In this document: one piece after another, positions 1 through 11,195 of the stretch
Layout of the letters: each line of letters begins with the position of its first letter
How positions within the stretch are numbered: position 1 is the stretch's first letter
Assembly (NCBI GenBank): GCA_902538565.1
Contig: CACBFQ010000001.1
Span: 200,001 to 264,000, forward strand
Source of the DNA: an uncultured Fidelibacterota bacterium
GTDB lineage: Bacteria > Fidelibacterota > Marinisomatia > Marinisomatales > Marinisomataceae
DNA: 64,000 nt
Direction: 5' to 3'
Position numbers and translations under genes: made by a program
Notes under the pieces: generated by a model
What the model was told of the DNA's origin: nothing
Databases searched by the model: none
What the model saw: only the letters and a program-made list of their open reading frames with translations

Positions 1-1177
<1,177 letters not shown>

Positions 1178-1372
1178 ATATTTTAAGTTTGTTTGGTGCT
1201 AATGCACCAAGTTGTCTAACTGCAGGATTAAAAGACAAAGGTTCTACATAGTAAATTTTCAAATAGCTAATAATAAAATTGTCTTGCGTTTTTTTGACGC
1301 AAAAGCCTGGTAAATTATAATGGTTTTTAAGAATTACCAACTAAAAAAATAAAAAAAGAATTTTTTAATTTT

Positions 1373-2593
1373 TTAGAGTAAAAGTCCGGCAATTGTGGCG
1401 GTTAACCATGAGGCGATTGCTCCTCCAAACATTGCCTTAGTTACAAGCTTTGCTAGGTCTTTTTTTCTTTCTGGAGCCATAGCACCAATTCCACCTAATT
1501 GTATGCCAATTGATGCAAAATTAGAAAAACCACAAAGAGCATATGTCGAAATAATTGCACTTCTCTCTGAAATCATTCCATCTCTAATCAAATTTTGAAG
1601 ATCTCCATATGCAACAAGTTCTGTTAACACAATCTTTTTACCCATTAACATTCCTACAAGTTGAGCCTCATTCCATGGAACACCCATAGTCCAAGCTAAT
1701 GGTCTAAAAATAATTCCGAAGATCTCTTCCATTGATGTTCCACTAAAAGAGAGGAAATAATTTACCATTGCAACAAAAGAAATAAATGCAATTAACATTG
1801 CAGCAATATTAGCTGCTAATTTTAATCCATCCGTTGCTCCATTACTTAAAGCTTCCATCGCATTAATATTTGTTTGTTCAATATTTACATTTACATCACC
1901 CATGGTTTGAGATTCATCAGTCTCAGGATAAATTATTTTTGCAACAACTAAAGCAGCGGGAGCAGACATAACAGAAGCTGCAATTAAATGACCAGCAATT
2001 CCTTGAATATCCGTTAACCATGACACATATATTGCCAAAACTCCTCCAGAAACCGTAGCAAATCCTCCAGTCATAACTGCCATCAATTCTGACTTGGTCA
2101 TTTTGCTTACAAATGGTCTTACCATTAATGGAGACTCTGTCTGTCCTAAGAAAATATTACCTGCTACGCTTAAAGTTTCGGATCCACTGGTTCCTAAAGT
2201 TAGTTGCATTCTTCTAGCTATGAATTTGATAATTGCCTGAAGAATCCCGAAATGATAAAGTACTGCAACCAAACTTGAAAAAAATATAATAGTTGGTAAA
2301 GTAGAAAATGCAAAATTAATTAAACCTGGATGAAATCCGACTCCATCAATGTATGACTTAAACAGAAAATCTGAACCCGAAGAGGAAAAACTTATTAATA
2401 TATTAATTGATTTATCTAAAAAGGAAAAAATTGGCGCTCCAAAAGGAGTTTTTAAAATAAATAATGCAAAAATTAGTTGAAATATCAGCCCATATAATAC
2501 TGTTTTAATATTAATAGCTGACCTGTTTTCAGATAGTATTAATGCTATTGAAAGTAGAGTAAATAAACCTAGAATACCTAGAAAACTACCCAT
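1373..2593 (-). CDS. nupC: Concentrative nucleoside transporter (NupC/CNT family)
   Basis: Motif GNIFLGQTESPLMVRPF, CGFSNFASIGIQLGGIG; multi-TM. Confidence 0.92.
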   Translation of the reverse strand: MGSFLGILGLFTLLSIALILSENRSAINIKTVLYGLIFQLIFALFILKTPFGAPIFSFLDKSINILISFSSSGSDFLFKSYIDGVGFHPGLINFAFSTLPTIIFFSSLVAVLYHFGILQAIIKFIARRMQLTLGTSGSETLSVAGNIFLGQTESPLMVRPFVSKMTKSELMAVMTGGFATVSGGVLAIYVSWLTDIQGIAGHLIAASVMSAPAALVVAKIIYPETDESQTMGDVNVNIEQTNINAMEALSNGATDGLKLAANIAAMLIAFISFVAMVNYFLSFSGTSMEEIFGIIFRPLAWTMGVPWNEAQLVGMLMGKKIVLTELVAYGDLQNLIRDGMISERSAIISTYALCGFSNFASIGIQLGGIGAMAPERKKDLAKLVTKAMFGGAIASWLTATIAGLLL

Positions 2594-2599
2594 AATATA

Positions 2600-3886
2600 T
2601 TATAGATTTGGTTGAGCTTCCTGAAGTTCAGAAGTATTTTGATCTTTTTCTTTAATTTTTGAATGTTCTTTTAACATATCTATTATCTTCTGATCTAATA
2701 AATCATCTGACAATTTATTTTTATTTGATTCTTTTTTGTAGAACCTTTCAATTTCAGCTTTTTGACTTTCATTCTTTAATAATGCATCTTTTATAAAGTC
2801 TTCAACTTCATTAGGAGATACTGATAATTCTTTGTCCGAGATAATAGACTTTCTCAAAAGAAACCATCTTAGATTATTTTCTGCAAATTGCTGATATTGC
2901 TCTCTAATTTGAACTTCGTCAGCATTTTGATTATTTTGATTTTGCTTAACTTCATTTACAATGTTATTTAAATAATTTTCAAGCATAGAAGTTGGAAGAA
3001 CCGGATTAACAAGCTTAACAAATTGATCGATTAAAGATGAATGAAACATTTCGTCAGATTTTCTTTTATACTCATTATCAATACTTTCATGAACATTCTT
3101 CTTCCATTCATCAACACTCTTACAATTTGGATCCATTTGCTTAACAAATTCATCATCTAATTTAGGAGGTACTCTTCTTTGGATGGTTTCAATGGTAAAT
3201 TCATAATTTTTTTCACCCTCACCCATATCAATCGTAAGTTTAACTTTATCACCTGCATTCTTTGAAGTAAAAGATTCAGCTTTTTCTTCAATTATTGGAT
3301 CTTGACCAATTGCTATATACTTTTTCTCTTTTTTACCAATGATCGGTAAACCTGATTCATCAAGTTCTTGCTTATCAACAATTAAAAAATCGCCATTCAT
3401 AGAACCTTTTTCAATTTGTTCTGCTTTAGCCTGTGAGTTAAGTATATTTTCAACAGTTTTGTCTACTTCCTCTTGATTGGAAATGAAATTAATCTTTTCA
3501 ATGGTAACCATATTTTTTTTGAAATTTGGAAGCTTTAAAGAAGGTTCAATTTCAAATTCAGATTTGAAAGAAAGATCATTTTCATATGAAAAATCAATAT
3601 CTTTTAATTGAGCTTGATTAATCGGAGTAAGTTCTTCTTTTTCAAGAGCCATAATGTAATATTTTTCGCAAAAATCTTGAACAAAGCCCATTTCAACGGA
3701 GTTAATGTATTGCGACATTAAAATATTTTCTGGCACTTTACCTTTTCGAAAACCAGGTAACTTGATTTCTTTAGCAACTTTCTTTTTGGCTATATTAAAA
3801 TCTACTTTGATATCTTCCCATTTAGCACTGATAGCTAATTCATAGGTGAAATCATTAATTTTTTTTGACTTAACTTTAAGATTCAT
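2600..3886 (-). CDS. tig: Trigger factor (ribosome-associated chaperone)
   Basis: N-terminal ribosome-binding motif LPGFRKGKVPENIL; C-terminal helical domain; ATGA overlap with upstream gene. Confidence 0.9.
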   Translation of the reverse strand: MNLKVKSKKINDFTYELAISAKWEDIKVDFNIAKKKVAKEIKLPGFRKGKVPENILMSQYINSVEMGFVQDFCEKYYIMALEKEELTPINQAQLKDIDFSYENDLSFKSEFEIEPSLKLPNFKKNMVTIEKINFISNQEEVDKTVENILNSQAKAEQIEKGSMNGDFLIVDKQELDESGLPIIGKKEKKYIAIGQDPIIEEKAESFTSKNAGDKVKLTIDMGEGEKNYEFTIETIQRRVPPKLDDEFVKQMDPNCKSVDEWKKNVHESIDNEYKRKSDEMFHSSLIDQFVKLVNPVLPTSMLENYLNNIVNEVKQNQNNQNADEVQIREQYQQFAENNLRWFLLRKSIISDKELSVSPNEVEDFIKDALLKNESQKAEIERFYKKESNKNKLSDDLLDQKIIDMLKEHSKIKEKDQNTSELQEAQPNL

Positions 3887-4314
3887 TGTTTTAACCTATA
3901 AGTACAGCCTTCAATTGTTCGCATAAAAGTTTCTAATTGATTGTGTGTACATATCAAGTCTTCTATAGGCTCGTATGAATCTGAAGGATAAGAATCTTCA
4001 TCATATTCTCTTAAAAAATTTGATTCGAATTTGATAACCATATCATCAAGAACTTGCTTGTGAAGGTTTTTACCTCTTAAAAAATTTAATTGAAGATTAA
4101 TTTTTCCATTTGAAGATAATCTAAAAAGTGGCAGTAAGCCATGATCTGAATCACAGCGAAACGTCATCGTGCCAAAATCTTTTCCATTCCCCCAACTTAC
4201 TTCATCTGAAGTTTTTTCAGAAAAATCTACAAGCTCAATGCAGTGCATAGCAACATTACTTTCACATGATTGATTTAAGTGATCGATAAACGTTTTTTTT
4301 GACCATTTTGACAT
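3883..4314 (-). CDS. Hypothetical protein, 143 aa
   Basis: Intact ORF, 4-nt ATGA overlap with tig. Confidence 0.7.
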   Translation of the reverse strand: MSKWSKKTFIDHLNQSCESNVAMHCIELVDFSEKTSDEVSWGNGKDFGTMTFRCDSDHGLLPLFRLSSNGKINLQLNFLRGKNLHKQVLDDMVIKFESNFLREYDEDSYPSDSYEPIEDLICTHNQLETFMRTIEGCTYRLKQ

Positions 4315-4412
4315 ACTTTATACCTCCCAAAACAATTTAAAATAGTATGATTTTGACCAAGAATTTACGATTCTAAATAAAGAATTAAAAACTAAATCTT
4401 AAGTTTTCGAAA

Positions 4413-6764
4413 TTAATTTCTTAAAGGCTTACCTGTTTTTAGGAAGTGTGCTATTCTTTGCTGAGTTTTTTCTTCTCCTGCTAAAGACATAAAGGCTTCT
4501 CTTTCTATATCTAACACATATTGTTCGTCAACCTTAGACATTAGCCCTCCTTTATCTCCACCACTTAAAACAAATGCAGATTTAGAAGCTACAAGCTCAT
4601 CATGATCTGATATTTTACCTTGTGCTTTCATAGCTTTCAAACCAACAGAAGCCATTGTTCTCAATGTCATTCCAGGTAAAGATAAGTCATCTCTGTATTT
4701 AGGAGGCTCATATCCATTTTCTGACAGCTCTAAAACTCTATTTTTAGCAGTCGCAAGTAAATGCTCTGAATTCATGCATATAGTATCTGATTTTCGTAAC
4801 CAGCCTTTTTTTAATGCGTCTGTAGCACTTCTAGATACAGTTAATGGATTTACTAATCCAATAGCTTGCCTACCAATATTCATATTAAAGTTTTTTGCAT
4901 CATTATTTTCTAATAAGTTTAAAATAACTCTTAAATGTCCTCCGGCACCGGGTATCAAGCCTTGGATAGCTTCTACTAAGCCAGCATATAGTTCGCCAGC
5001 TGCAACTGTATGTGTTGAACATGCATAAAACTCAAATCCACCACCTAGCGCTAAATTAAATGGACATGAAACTACTGGATATTCGGAATGTCTGATTCTC
5101 TGAGTTACGTCTTGCATCTCTTTCACACCAGCATCCATAACTTGGAGATTACCAGAGTCAATTGCCATTTTAAAATCATTGACATTAGCTCCTGCACTCC
5201 AATTCTTACCTTGATGTCCAAGAACAAGGCCTTTGTATTTACCCGTATCAAGTAAATCTAAAGCATCCTTCACTATACCTACCATGGATCTATCAATAGG
5301 ATTAAATGCTGGGACAAATATTGAATGAAATTCAACATTCAATACACCATCACCAAGGTCATGAATGCTAGCACTCCAATCTCTTTTAAGCATAGTCTTT
5401 TCATTCTTATATAAACTTAAGTTTAATGTCTTATCATTATCTTTATGAATCAATACTTTCTGCTTAACTGGACAATAGTAGGTAAGTTTACCATCAATAA
5501 TCTCATAAAATGATTTTCTACCGGAAGCTAACATTTCTTCAACCCATGATGGAACTTTTCTATTTTCTTCCTTCATTTTGTTAACAGATTTTTCTACTCC
5601 TATGGCGTCCCATGCATCAAAAATTCCAATATCTCTTGCAAAACCCCATTTCATCGCATTATCAATTTCAATAATACTATCTGCAATTTCGGGAATTAAT
5701 TCAGCAGAATAAGTAAACATGGGTGCATTGATATCCCATAAAAACTTTGCTCCAACATCATCCAAATATGTTATTGCAGCAAGTCTTTTCTTTAAATCTT
5801 TAATTGGCTTTCCAACTCTTATAGTGTCAAAAAATCTTTTTTTAGTTGGTGAATATTCCATTGTATCAAAATCGAGAGATAAAATTTCTTTACCTTCTTT
5901 TTTATACCACCCTGCGCCAGATTTTTGACCTAATCTTCCTTCCTCAACAAGTTTAACCAAAAGCTCGGGTGCTTTAAATTTTTGTCTCTCATCTTCACTT
6001 TCTGTTGTAACCCTTTCAAACATATTATTCATTACATTTAGAGCAGTGTCTAAACCAACAACATCTTGGGTTCTGAAATATGCACTTTTTGCATTTCCAA
6101 TTAAAGTACCAGCTAGAGAATCAACATCTTCGACAGTTAAACCATAATCGATTGCTTTTTGAAAAGTTAATGGCCCACTCGCGTTAATTAATCTATTTCC
6201 TATAAAACCTGGTGTATCTTTTGCATGTACAACCCCTTTTCCTAATGTAACTTCCCCAAATTCAGAAACTGCATTGTAAACTTCATCTGAAGTTTTAGGA
6301 CCCTTAACTAATTCAAGCAATCTCAAGTATCTTGGAGGGTTGAAAAAATGTGATATTAAAAATCTAGATTGCACCTCATCAGGTAAAACTTCAACTAGAT
6401 TCGCTAATGGAATTCCAGAAGTATTGGAGGCTAAAATTGCATTTTCTTTTAAATGAGGTAATAAGTTTTTATATACTGTATGCTTGATTTCAATTTTTTC
6501 GGCAACAGCTTCAATAATTAGATCACAATCCTTTAATTTTTCTAAATCATTATCATAGGTACAAGGGGTAATTAATGTAGTATTTTTACTGGAAAAAAGT
6601 GGTGCAGGCTTAAGTTTTGTTAACCCTTCAATACCTTTTTTAGCAAGATCATTATTAACATCAAACAATAATGAAGGAATACCAGCATTAGCAATATGTC
6701 CTGCTATTTGTGCTCCCATTACTCCAGCACCTAATACAGCACATTTTTTGATTCCAATACTCAT
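4413..6764 (-). CDS. 3-hydroxyacyl-CoA dehydrogenase / enoyl-CoA hydratase fusion (FadN/FadB-like)
   Basis: N-terminal NAD-binding GAGVMGAQIAGHIANAG, HFFNPP; C-terminal crotonase region (ALGGGFEFYA, GLIPGAGG). Confidence 0.93.
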   Translation of the reverse strand: MSIGIKKCAVLGAGVMGAQIAGHIANAGIPSLLFDVNNDLAKKGIEGLTKLKPAPLFSSKNTTLITPCTYDNDLEKLKDCDLIIEAVAEKIEIKHTVYKNLLPHLKENAILASNTSGIPLANLVEVLPDEVQSRFLISHFFNPPRYLRLLELVKGPKTSDEVYNAVSEFGEVTLGKGVVHAKDTPGFIGNRLINASGPLTFQKAIDYGLTVEDVDSLAGTLIGNAKSAYFRTQDVVGLDTALNVMNNMFERVTTESEDERQKFKAPELLVKLVEEGRLGQKSGAGWYKKEGKEILSLDFDTMEYSPTKKRFFDTIRVGKPIKDLKKRLAAITYLDDVGAKFLWDINAPMFTYSAELIPEIADSIIEIDNAMKWGFARDIGIFDAWDAIGVEKSVNKMKEENRKVPSWVEEMLASGRKSFYEIIDGKLTYYCPVKQKVLIHKDNDKTLNLSLYKNEKTMLKRDWSASIHDLGDGVLNVEFHSIFVPAFNPIDRSMVGIVKDALDLLDTGKYKGLVLGHQGKNWSAGANVNDFKMAIDSGNLQVMDAGVKEMQDVTQRIRHSEYPVVSCPFNLALGGGFEFYACSTHTVAAGELYAGLVEAIQGLIPGAGGHLRVILNLLENNDAKNFNMNIGRQAIGLVNPLTVSRSATDALKKGWLRKSDTICMNSEHLLATAKNRVLELSENGYEPPKYRDDLSLPGMTLRTMASVGLKAMKAQGKISDHDELVASKSAFVLSGGDKGGLMSKVDEQYVLDIEREAFMSLAGEEKTQQRIAHFLKTGKPLRN

Positions 6765-6765
6765 T

Positions 6766-7899
6766 CTATCCCCTTTTTATAATTGTTGTAATACCTTGTC
6801 CAGTTCCAACGCACATTGTGGCAAGACCAGTATTTTTATCATTTTGTTCAAGAACATTTAAAAGTGTAGTAATTATTCTTGTACCAGAAATTCCTAGTGG
6901 GTGTCCAAGCGCAACCGCTCCGCCATTCAGATTTACTTTATCTGGATTCCAGTTTGCTTTTTTTATACAATACAAAGCTTGGGCAGCAAAAGCTTCATTT
7001 AATTCTAGTGCATCAATATCATCAATTGATAAACCAGTTTTCTCAAGAGCTTTTTTGGTAGCTGGAACAGGTCCAGAACCAAACATCTTCCAATTAACAC
7101 CAGCAACAGCTCTACCTTCAATAGATGCTCTAATTTTTAAACCATGTTTATTAGCAAAATTTTCGCTTGTAATTAACATTGCTGAAGCTCCAATTGAAAA
7201 TGGACTTGAAGTAGCAGCAGTAACAGTACCATCAGCTCTAAAAGCAGGATTCAAAGATTTTATTTTCTCTTTATCGGGAGTGCGTGGACCACTATCTTGA
7301 TTAATAGTAGTTCCATCTTCTAATGTGATAGGCACTATTTCATTATCAAATTTTCCTGTGTCTCTTGCAGCTACAGCTTTATCATGAGACGAGAATGAAA
7401 ACTCTTCTTGTTCTTCTCTAGAAATATTTAGTTCATCTGCGAGTAATTCTGCGCCTTCACCCATAGATATATAATAGTCTTGCTCTGCCAATTTAACGTT
7501 AAAGTCTGGGGCAAATCCTCCTTGAGGAATTGTAAACATATCTTCAACTCCACCAGCAATACCAACTTCAATATCACCCGCTTCAATTGCTGAACTAATC
7601 ATGTGTAGAGAAGTCATCGCTGAACCACAATATCTATTAATTACATTTGCAGCTGCAGTTTCAGGTATTCCAGCAAGAATAGATGCTCCTCGCGCAACTA
7701 ACATTCCAGTGGGACCTTCCGGGAAAGCACATCCAAGCGACACATCTTCTATTAAATTAACATCTAATTTTTCATTTCTTTCTAAAAGGCCTTTAATTAC
7801 TTGACCGGCAATTTCATCTGACCTCATACCAATCATAGGACTACCTTTTGTGCCAATTGGAGATCTCACTCCGTCAATTATTACAGCTTTATTGCTCAT
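6766..7899 (-). CDS. fadA: Acetyl-CoA acyltransferase (thiolase, FadA)
   Basis: Thiolase motifs NRYCGSAMTSLHM, NEAFAAQAL, NLNGGAVALGHPLGISGTRI, CVGTGQG. Confidence 0.95.
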   Translation of the reverse strand: MSNKAVIIDGVRSPIGTKGSPMIGMRSDEIAGQVIKGLLERNEKLDVNLIEDVSLGCAFPEGPTGMLVARGASILAGIPETAAANVINRYCGSAMTSLHMISSAIEAGDIEVGIAGGVEDMFTIPQGGFAPDFNVKLAEQDYYISMGEGAELLADELNISREEQEEFSFSSHDKAVAARDTGKFDNEIVPITLEDGTTINQDSGPRTPDKEKIKSLNPAFRADGTVTAATSSPFSIGASAMLITSENFANKHGLKIRASIEGRAVAGVNWKMFGSGPVPATKKALEKTGLSIDDIDALELNEAFAAQALYCIKKANWNPDKVNLNGGAVALGHPLGISGTRIITTLLNVLEQNDKNTGLATMCVGTGQGITTIIKRG

Positions 7900-7910
7900 A
7901 TATCCTCCTA

Positions 7911-9809
7911 TTAAAAGCTTTGAACTGGATAACCTCCAGCTTCAACAACTTTTTCACCAATTATTTTTTTTAATCCAATGGTATCTGTTGATAAACTTAA
8001 TCTTTTACTCAACTTTGCAAATTTAGATTCTAACTCTTTCGGTACTTCACCATCATAAATGCTATTTAAAATCTTATTTGCATATTCCATTACTCTAATC
8101 CCTTGTTCTGCAGTATAAACTTTAGCACAAAGTTCAGGAACAACTTGATTTTTTTGGACATATAAATCTTTGTTCTGAATCACTCTTGATAAAGTTGAAT
8201 CACCTACGTAAGCATAAATTAGAATGTTAGCAAGGTTTTCAATGATTACTTGTTCTGTACCAATATCCTGACCATGCTTACTTAAAGATTCATTGAGACA
8301 AAGTGCATAAACAGCTTTCGCAGCTTCTACGCACTCGACTTCGGTTTTAAAATCACCTTCATAACCACTATCTAATCCATTTTTACAATATGCATCTACT
8401 TTTTCTAAATATTCTTTAAAACCAATCTCACCACTTAATGCTTTGGTTATCATTGCTCTTCCACACAGCATTCGATTGATTTCGTTTGTTCCTTCCCAGA
8501 TTTTATTTATTCTATTGTCCCTGTAAGCCTGAGCCATAGGATACTCTTCAATAAAGCCGTAACCACCATATATTTGAAAACAATGATCAATCAATTCCTC
8601 TGCAGCCTCGCTTCCATAAACCTTGACAATTGAATTCTCTGCAATGTATTGTTCTGTAGTATTACCCTGTTTAACATAATATTCAGTATCATCCTTATCT
8701 AACTCATTAATTGCCTCAGTTTGTTTACCAATAACAGAATAACAAGTACTATCTAGTGTATAAGTTAAAATTGCTGATGATGCTAATTTATCCTGAATAG
8801 AACCAAAATCTGCAATCGATTGCCCAAAAGCCTTTCTACTCTTAGCATATTCTACAGCATGCTGCATTCCAAGCATCATTCCTCCAATAGCTGAAGCACC
8901 GAGTTTAAAACGACCAATGTTTAATCCACAAAAAGCTGGACCTGCACCATCTCCAACCTTACCCAGTAAATTTTCTACAGGCACTTTACAATCTGTAAAG
9001 TATAAAGGCACAGTTGAGGAACCATGCATTCCCATCTTTTTTTCCTCTTTTCCAATGTCAAATCCTGGAGTTCCTTTCTCAACAACAATTGAAGAAAATT
9101 TTCCATCTATTTTAAGTGCAACAATGAAAGTATCTGCCCATGCACCATTTGAAATGAAGATTTTTTGCCCATTTACAATATAATGTTTTCCATCATCTGA
9201 CAAGACACCAGTTGTCTTTGAGTTTGTAGCATCTGATCCTGCTTCAGGTTCTGTCAAACCAAATGCGGCAATTTTTTCACCAGAACATATTCCTGGGAGC
9301 CATTTTTTCTTTTGTTCATCATTACCATACCAAATAATTCCTAATGAACCAATTGATGTTTGAACATTCCAAACTGTACAAAATGATGGGCTCCCACAAA
9401 ATGAAATACCTTCAGCTAAAATACACATTCCAGTTTTAGTCATTTCTGATCCTCCATACTTTTCTGGAACATCAATTCCTAAAAAACCTAATTCTCCCAT
9501 TTGTTCAACAAGCTTTCTAATTAATTTTTCATCTTTATTATTAAGTTCATTCTGAGATAAAGGCAGCAATTCATTTGTAGCAAAATCTTTCATTGCTTCA
9601 TATATCATCTTTTCCTCTTCAGAAAATAATTCTTTACAAAAAACTTTTTCAGATCCGACAATATTAGTTAAAAACTTACCACCAGTTTTTATTTTACTAA
9701 AATCCATTAATGCATGGCCATTAACGCCATTGCCATTTTTTACAACTCCATTCTTTTTTGAATTACTTTGTGGTTTTCCTTTTTCTACGTTTTCGTGCTT
9801 ATTAAGCAT
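7911..9809 (-). CDS. Acyl-CoA dehydrogenase
   Basis: ACAD motifs GLTEPEAGSDA, YGGYGFIEEYPMAQAYRDNRINKIWEGTNEI. Confidence 0.94.
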   Translation of the reverse strand: MLNKHENVEKGKPQSNSKKNGVVKNGNGVNGHALMDFSKIKTGGKFLTNIVGSEKVFCKELFSEEEKMIYEAMKDFATNELLPLSQNELNNKDEKLIRKLVEQMGELGFLGIDVPEKYGGSEMTKTGMCILAEGISFCGSPSFCTVWNVQTSIGSLGIIWYGNDEQKKKWLPGICSGEKIAAFGLTEPEAGSDATNSKTTGVLSDDGKHYIVNGQKIFISNGAWADTFIVALKIDGKFSSIVVEKGTPGFDIGKEEKKMGMHGSSTVPLYFTDCKVPVENLLGKVGDGAGPAFCGLNIGRFKLGASAIGGMMLGMQHAVEYAKSRKAFGQSIADFGSIQDKLASSAILTYTLDSTCYSVIGKQTEAINELDKDDTEYYVKQGNTTEQYIAENSIVKVYGSEAAEELIDHCFQIYGGYGFIEEYPMAQAYRDNRINKIWEGTNEINRMLCGRAMITKALSGEIGFKEYLEKVDAYCKNGLDSGYEGDFKTEVECVEAAKAVYALCLNESLSKHGQDIGTEQVIIENLANILIYAYVGDSTLSRVIQNKDLYVQKNQVVPELCAKVYTAEQGIRVMEYANKILNSIYDGEVPKELESKFAKLSKRLSLSTDTIGLKKIIGEKVVEAGGYPVQSF

Positions 9810-10419
9810 TTTTCTCTCCTTTTTTCAATGTATACGCATTAAGAATATAACTTGACACTTCATCAATATATTTTTCGGCATCGACATATTTTGAATTAAA
9901 AATATTAAACCAGAATATCCCCTCAAAATTAAGTATTAAAGATAGTGCAGAGGTCTTAGAGTTTTCAGGTCTTAAATTTGAAAACTCCTTATTTTTAATA
10001 CCCTTTAAGATAATTAATTCTACTAATTTTTGAAAGCGGTTATAAACCTTTTGCATTTTTTTTTTAAAATCTTCATCATGTCTAGCAATTGCCCACAATG
10101 TTGGTAAGCAATTAAAGAAGCTTCCATCAATTTTTAACTGTTTTGCAAGCAATTTAAAAAGCTTTTTGATTGCTTTTGCGCTTGATTCTTCTTTGACTGC
10201 AGGAGCTAATAATTGCTGGGTTTGAGATTCCCACATATCAATTACAGCTAAATAGACATCTTTTTTGCTAGAAAAATAATGATATATTGCTCCTTTGCTC
10301 ATCTTTGACTGATCTACAATATCATCCATTGTACTACTGTAATAACCTTTAGAAGTCAAAACTTTTACAGCAGCCATTAAAATATTACTTCTCTTATCGT
10401 TTTGAGAATTTTTATCCAT
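9802..10419 (-). CDS. TetR/AcrR-family transcriptional regulator (FadR-like by context)
   Basis: N-terminal HTH ILMAAVKVLTSKGYYSSTMDDIVDQSKMSKGAIYHYFSSKKDVY; first gene of beta-oxidation operon. Confidence 0.92.
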   Translation of the reverse strand: MDKNSQNDKRSNILMAAVKVLTSKGYYSSTMDDIVDQSKMSKGAIYHYFSSKKDVYLAVIDMWESQTQQLLAPAVKEESSAKAIKKLFKLLAKQLKIDGSFFNCLPTLWAIARHDEDFKKKMQKVYNRFQKLVELIILKGIKNKEFSNLRPENSKTSALSLILNFEGIFWFNIFNSKYVDAEKYIDEVSSYILNAYTLKKGEKNA

Positions 10420-10421
10420 AA

Positions 10422-10435
10422 ACCGACTAGTCGGT
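10422..10435. promoter_or_regulatory. Perfect 14-bp palindrome ACCGACTAGTCGGT, candidate TetR operator
   Basis: Self-reverse-complementary sequence located 2 nt upstream of the tetR start codon. Confidence 0.75.
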
Positions 10436-10511
10436 CTAAGATATAAAAAACATTGATATATATCAACAATTCCTTTGCTATTAGAAAATTTTTTTATGTA
10501 CCTTTAATGAA

Positions 10512-11195
10512 ATGTCTAATGCAAAAAATCCGATAATTGCTCCATCATTGCTGGGTGCAGATTTTTCAAATCTCCAAAAAGAAATTAAATTTTGTAATGA
10601 TTCCAAAGCAGAGTGGCTTCATTTAGATATTATGGATCAACAGTTTGTTCCAAACCTTTCTTTTGGTCCAGGACTTGTAAAATCATTAAGGCAACATTCT
10701 AAACTATTTTTTGATGTACATTTGATGGTAAGCAATCCTTTTGATATGCTTCTACCGTTCATAGATGCAGGAGCAAATGGAATTTCCTTTCATATTGAAG
10801 CAACCGAATCACGCTTTACATTTCCGCCTAAAATTTTAATTAATACTATTAAAAAAAATGAATTGAAGTGCGGGATTGCTATAAAGCCTAACACACCATT
10901 TTCAATTTTAAAAAAGTATTTAGAATTTATTGATTATGTAGTTGTTATGTCTGTCGAGCCTGGTTTTGGTGGTCAAAGCTTCATCCCTTCAACAATTCAA
11001 AAAATTTCTGAAATCAATGAATATCTTAAAGAGCAAAAAATTAGAGATAAAATTATGATTCAGGTTGATGGAGGGATAAAACTAGAAAATTATAAAGATG
11101 TATTAGCTGCCGGAGGAGATATTCTTGTAGCAGGATCACAAGTTTTTCAATCTGAAGATCCTATTGAAACAATTAAAATAATGCACTCAAAATGA
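10512..11195 (+). CDS. rpe: Ribulose-phosphate 3-epimerase
   Basis: IIAPSLLGADFSNL, LHLDIMD, VMSVEPGFGGQSF. Confidence 0.96.
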   Translation: MSNAKNPIIAPSLLGADFSNLQKEIKFCNDSKAEWLHLDIMDQQFVPNLSFGPGLVKSLRQHSKLFFDVHLMVSNPFDMLLPFIDAGANGISFHIEATESRFTFPPKILINTIKKNELKCGIAIKPNTPFSILKKYLEFIDYVVVMSVEPGFGGQSFIPSTIQKISEINEYLKEQKIRDKIMIQVDGGIKLENYKDVLAAGGDILVAGSQVFQSEDPIETIKIMHSK

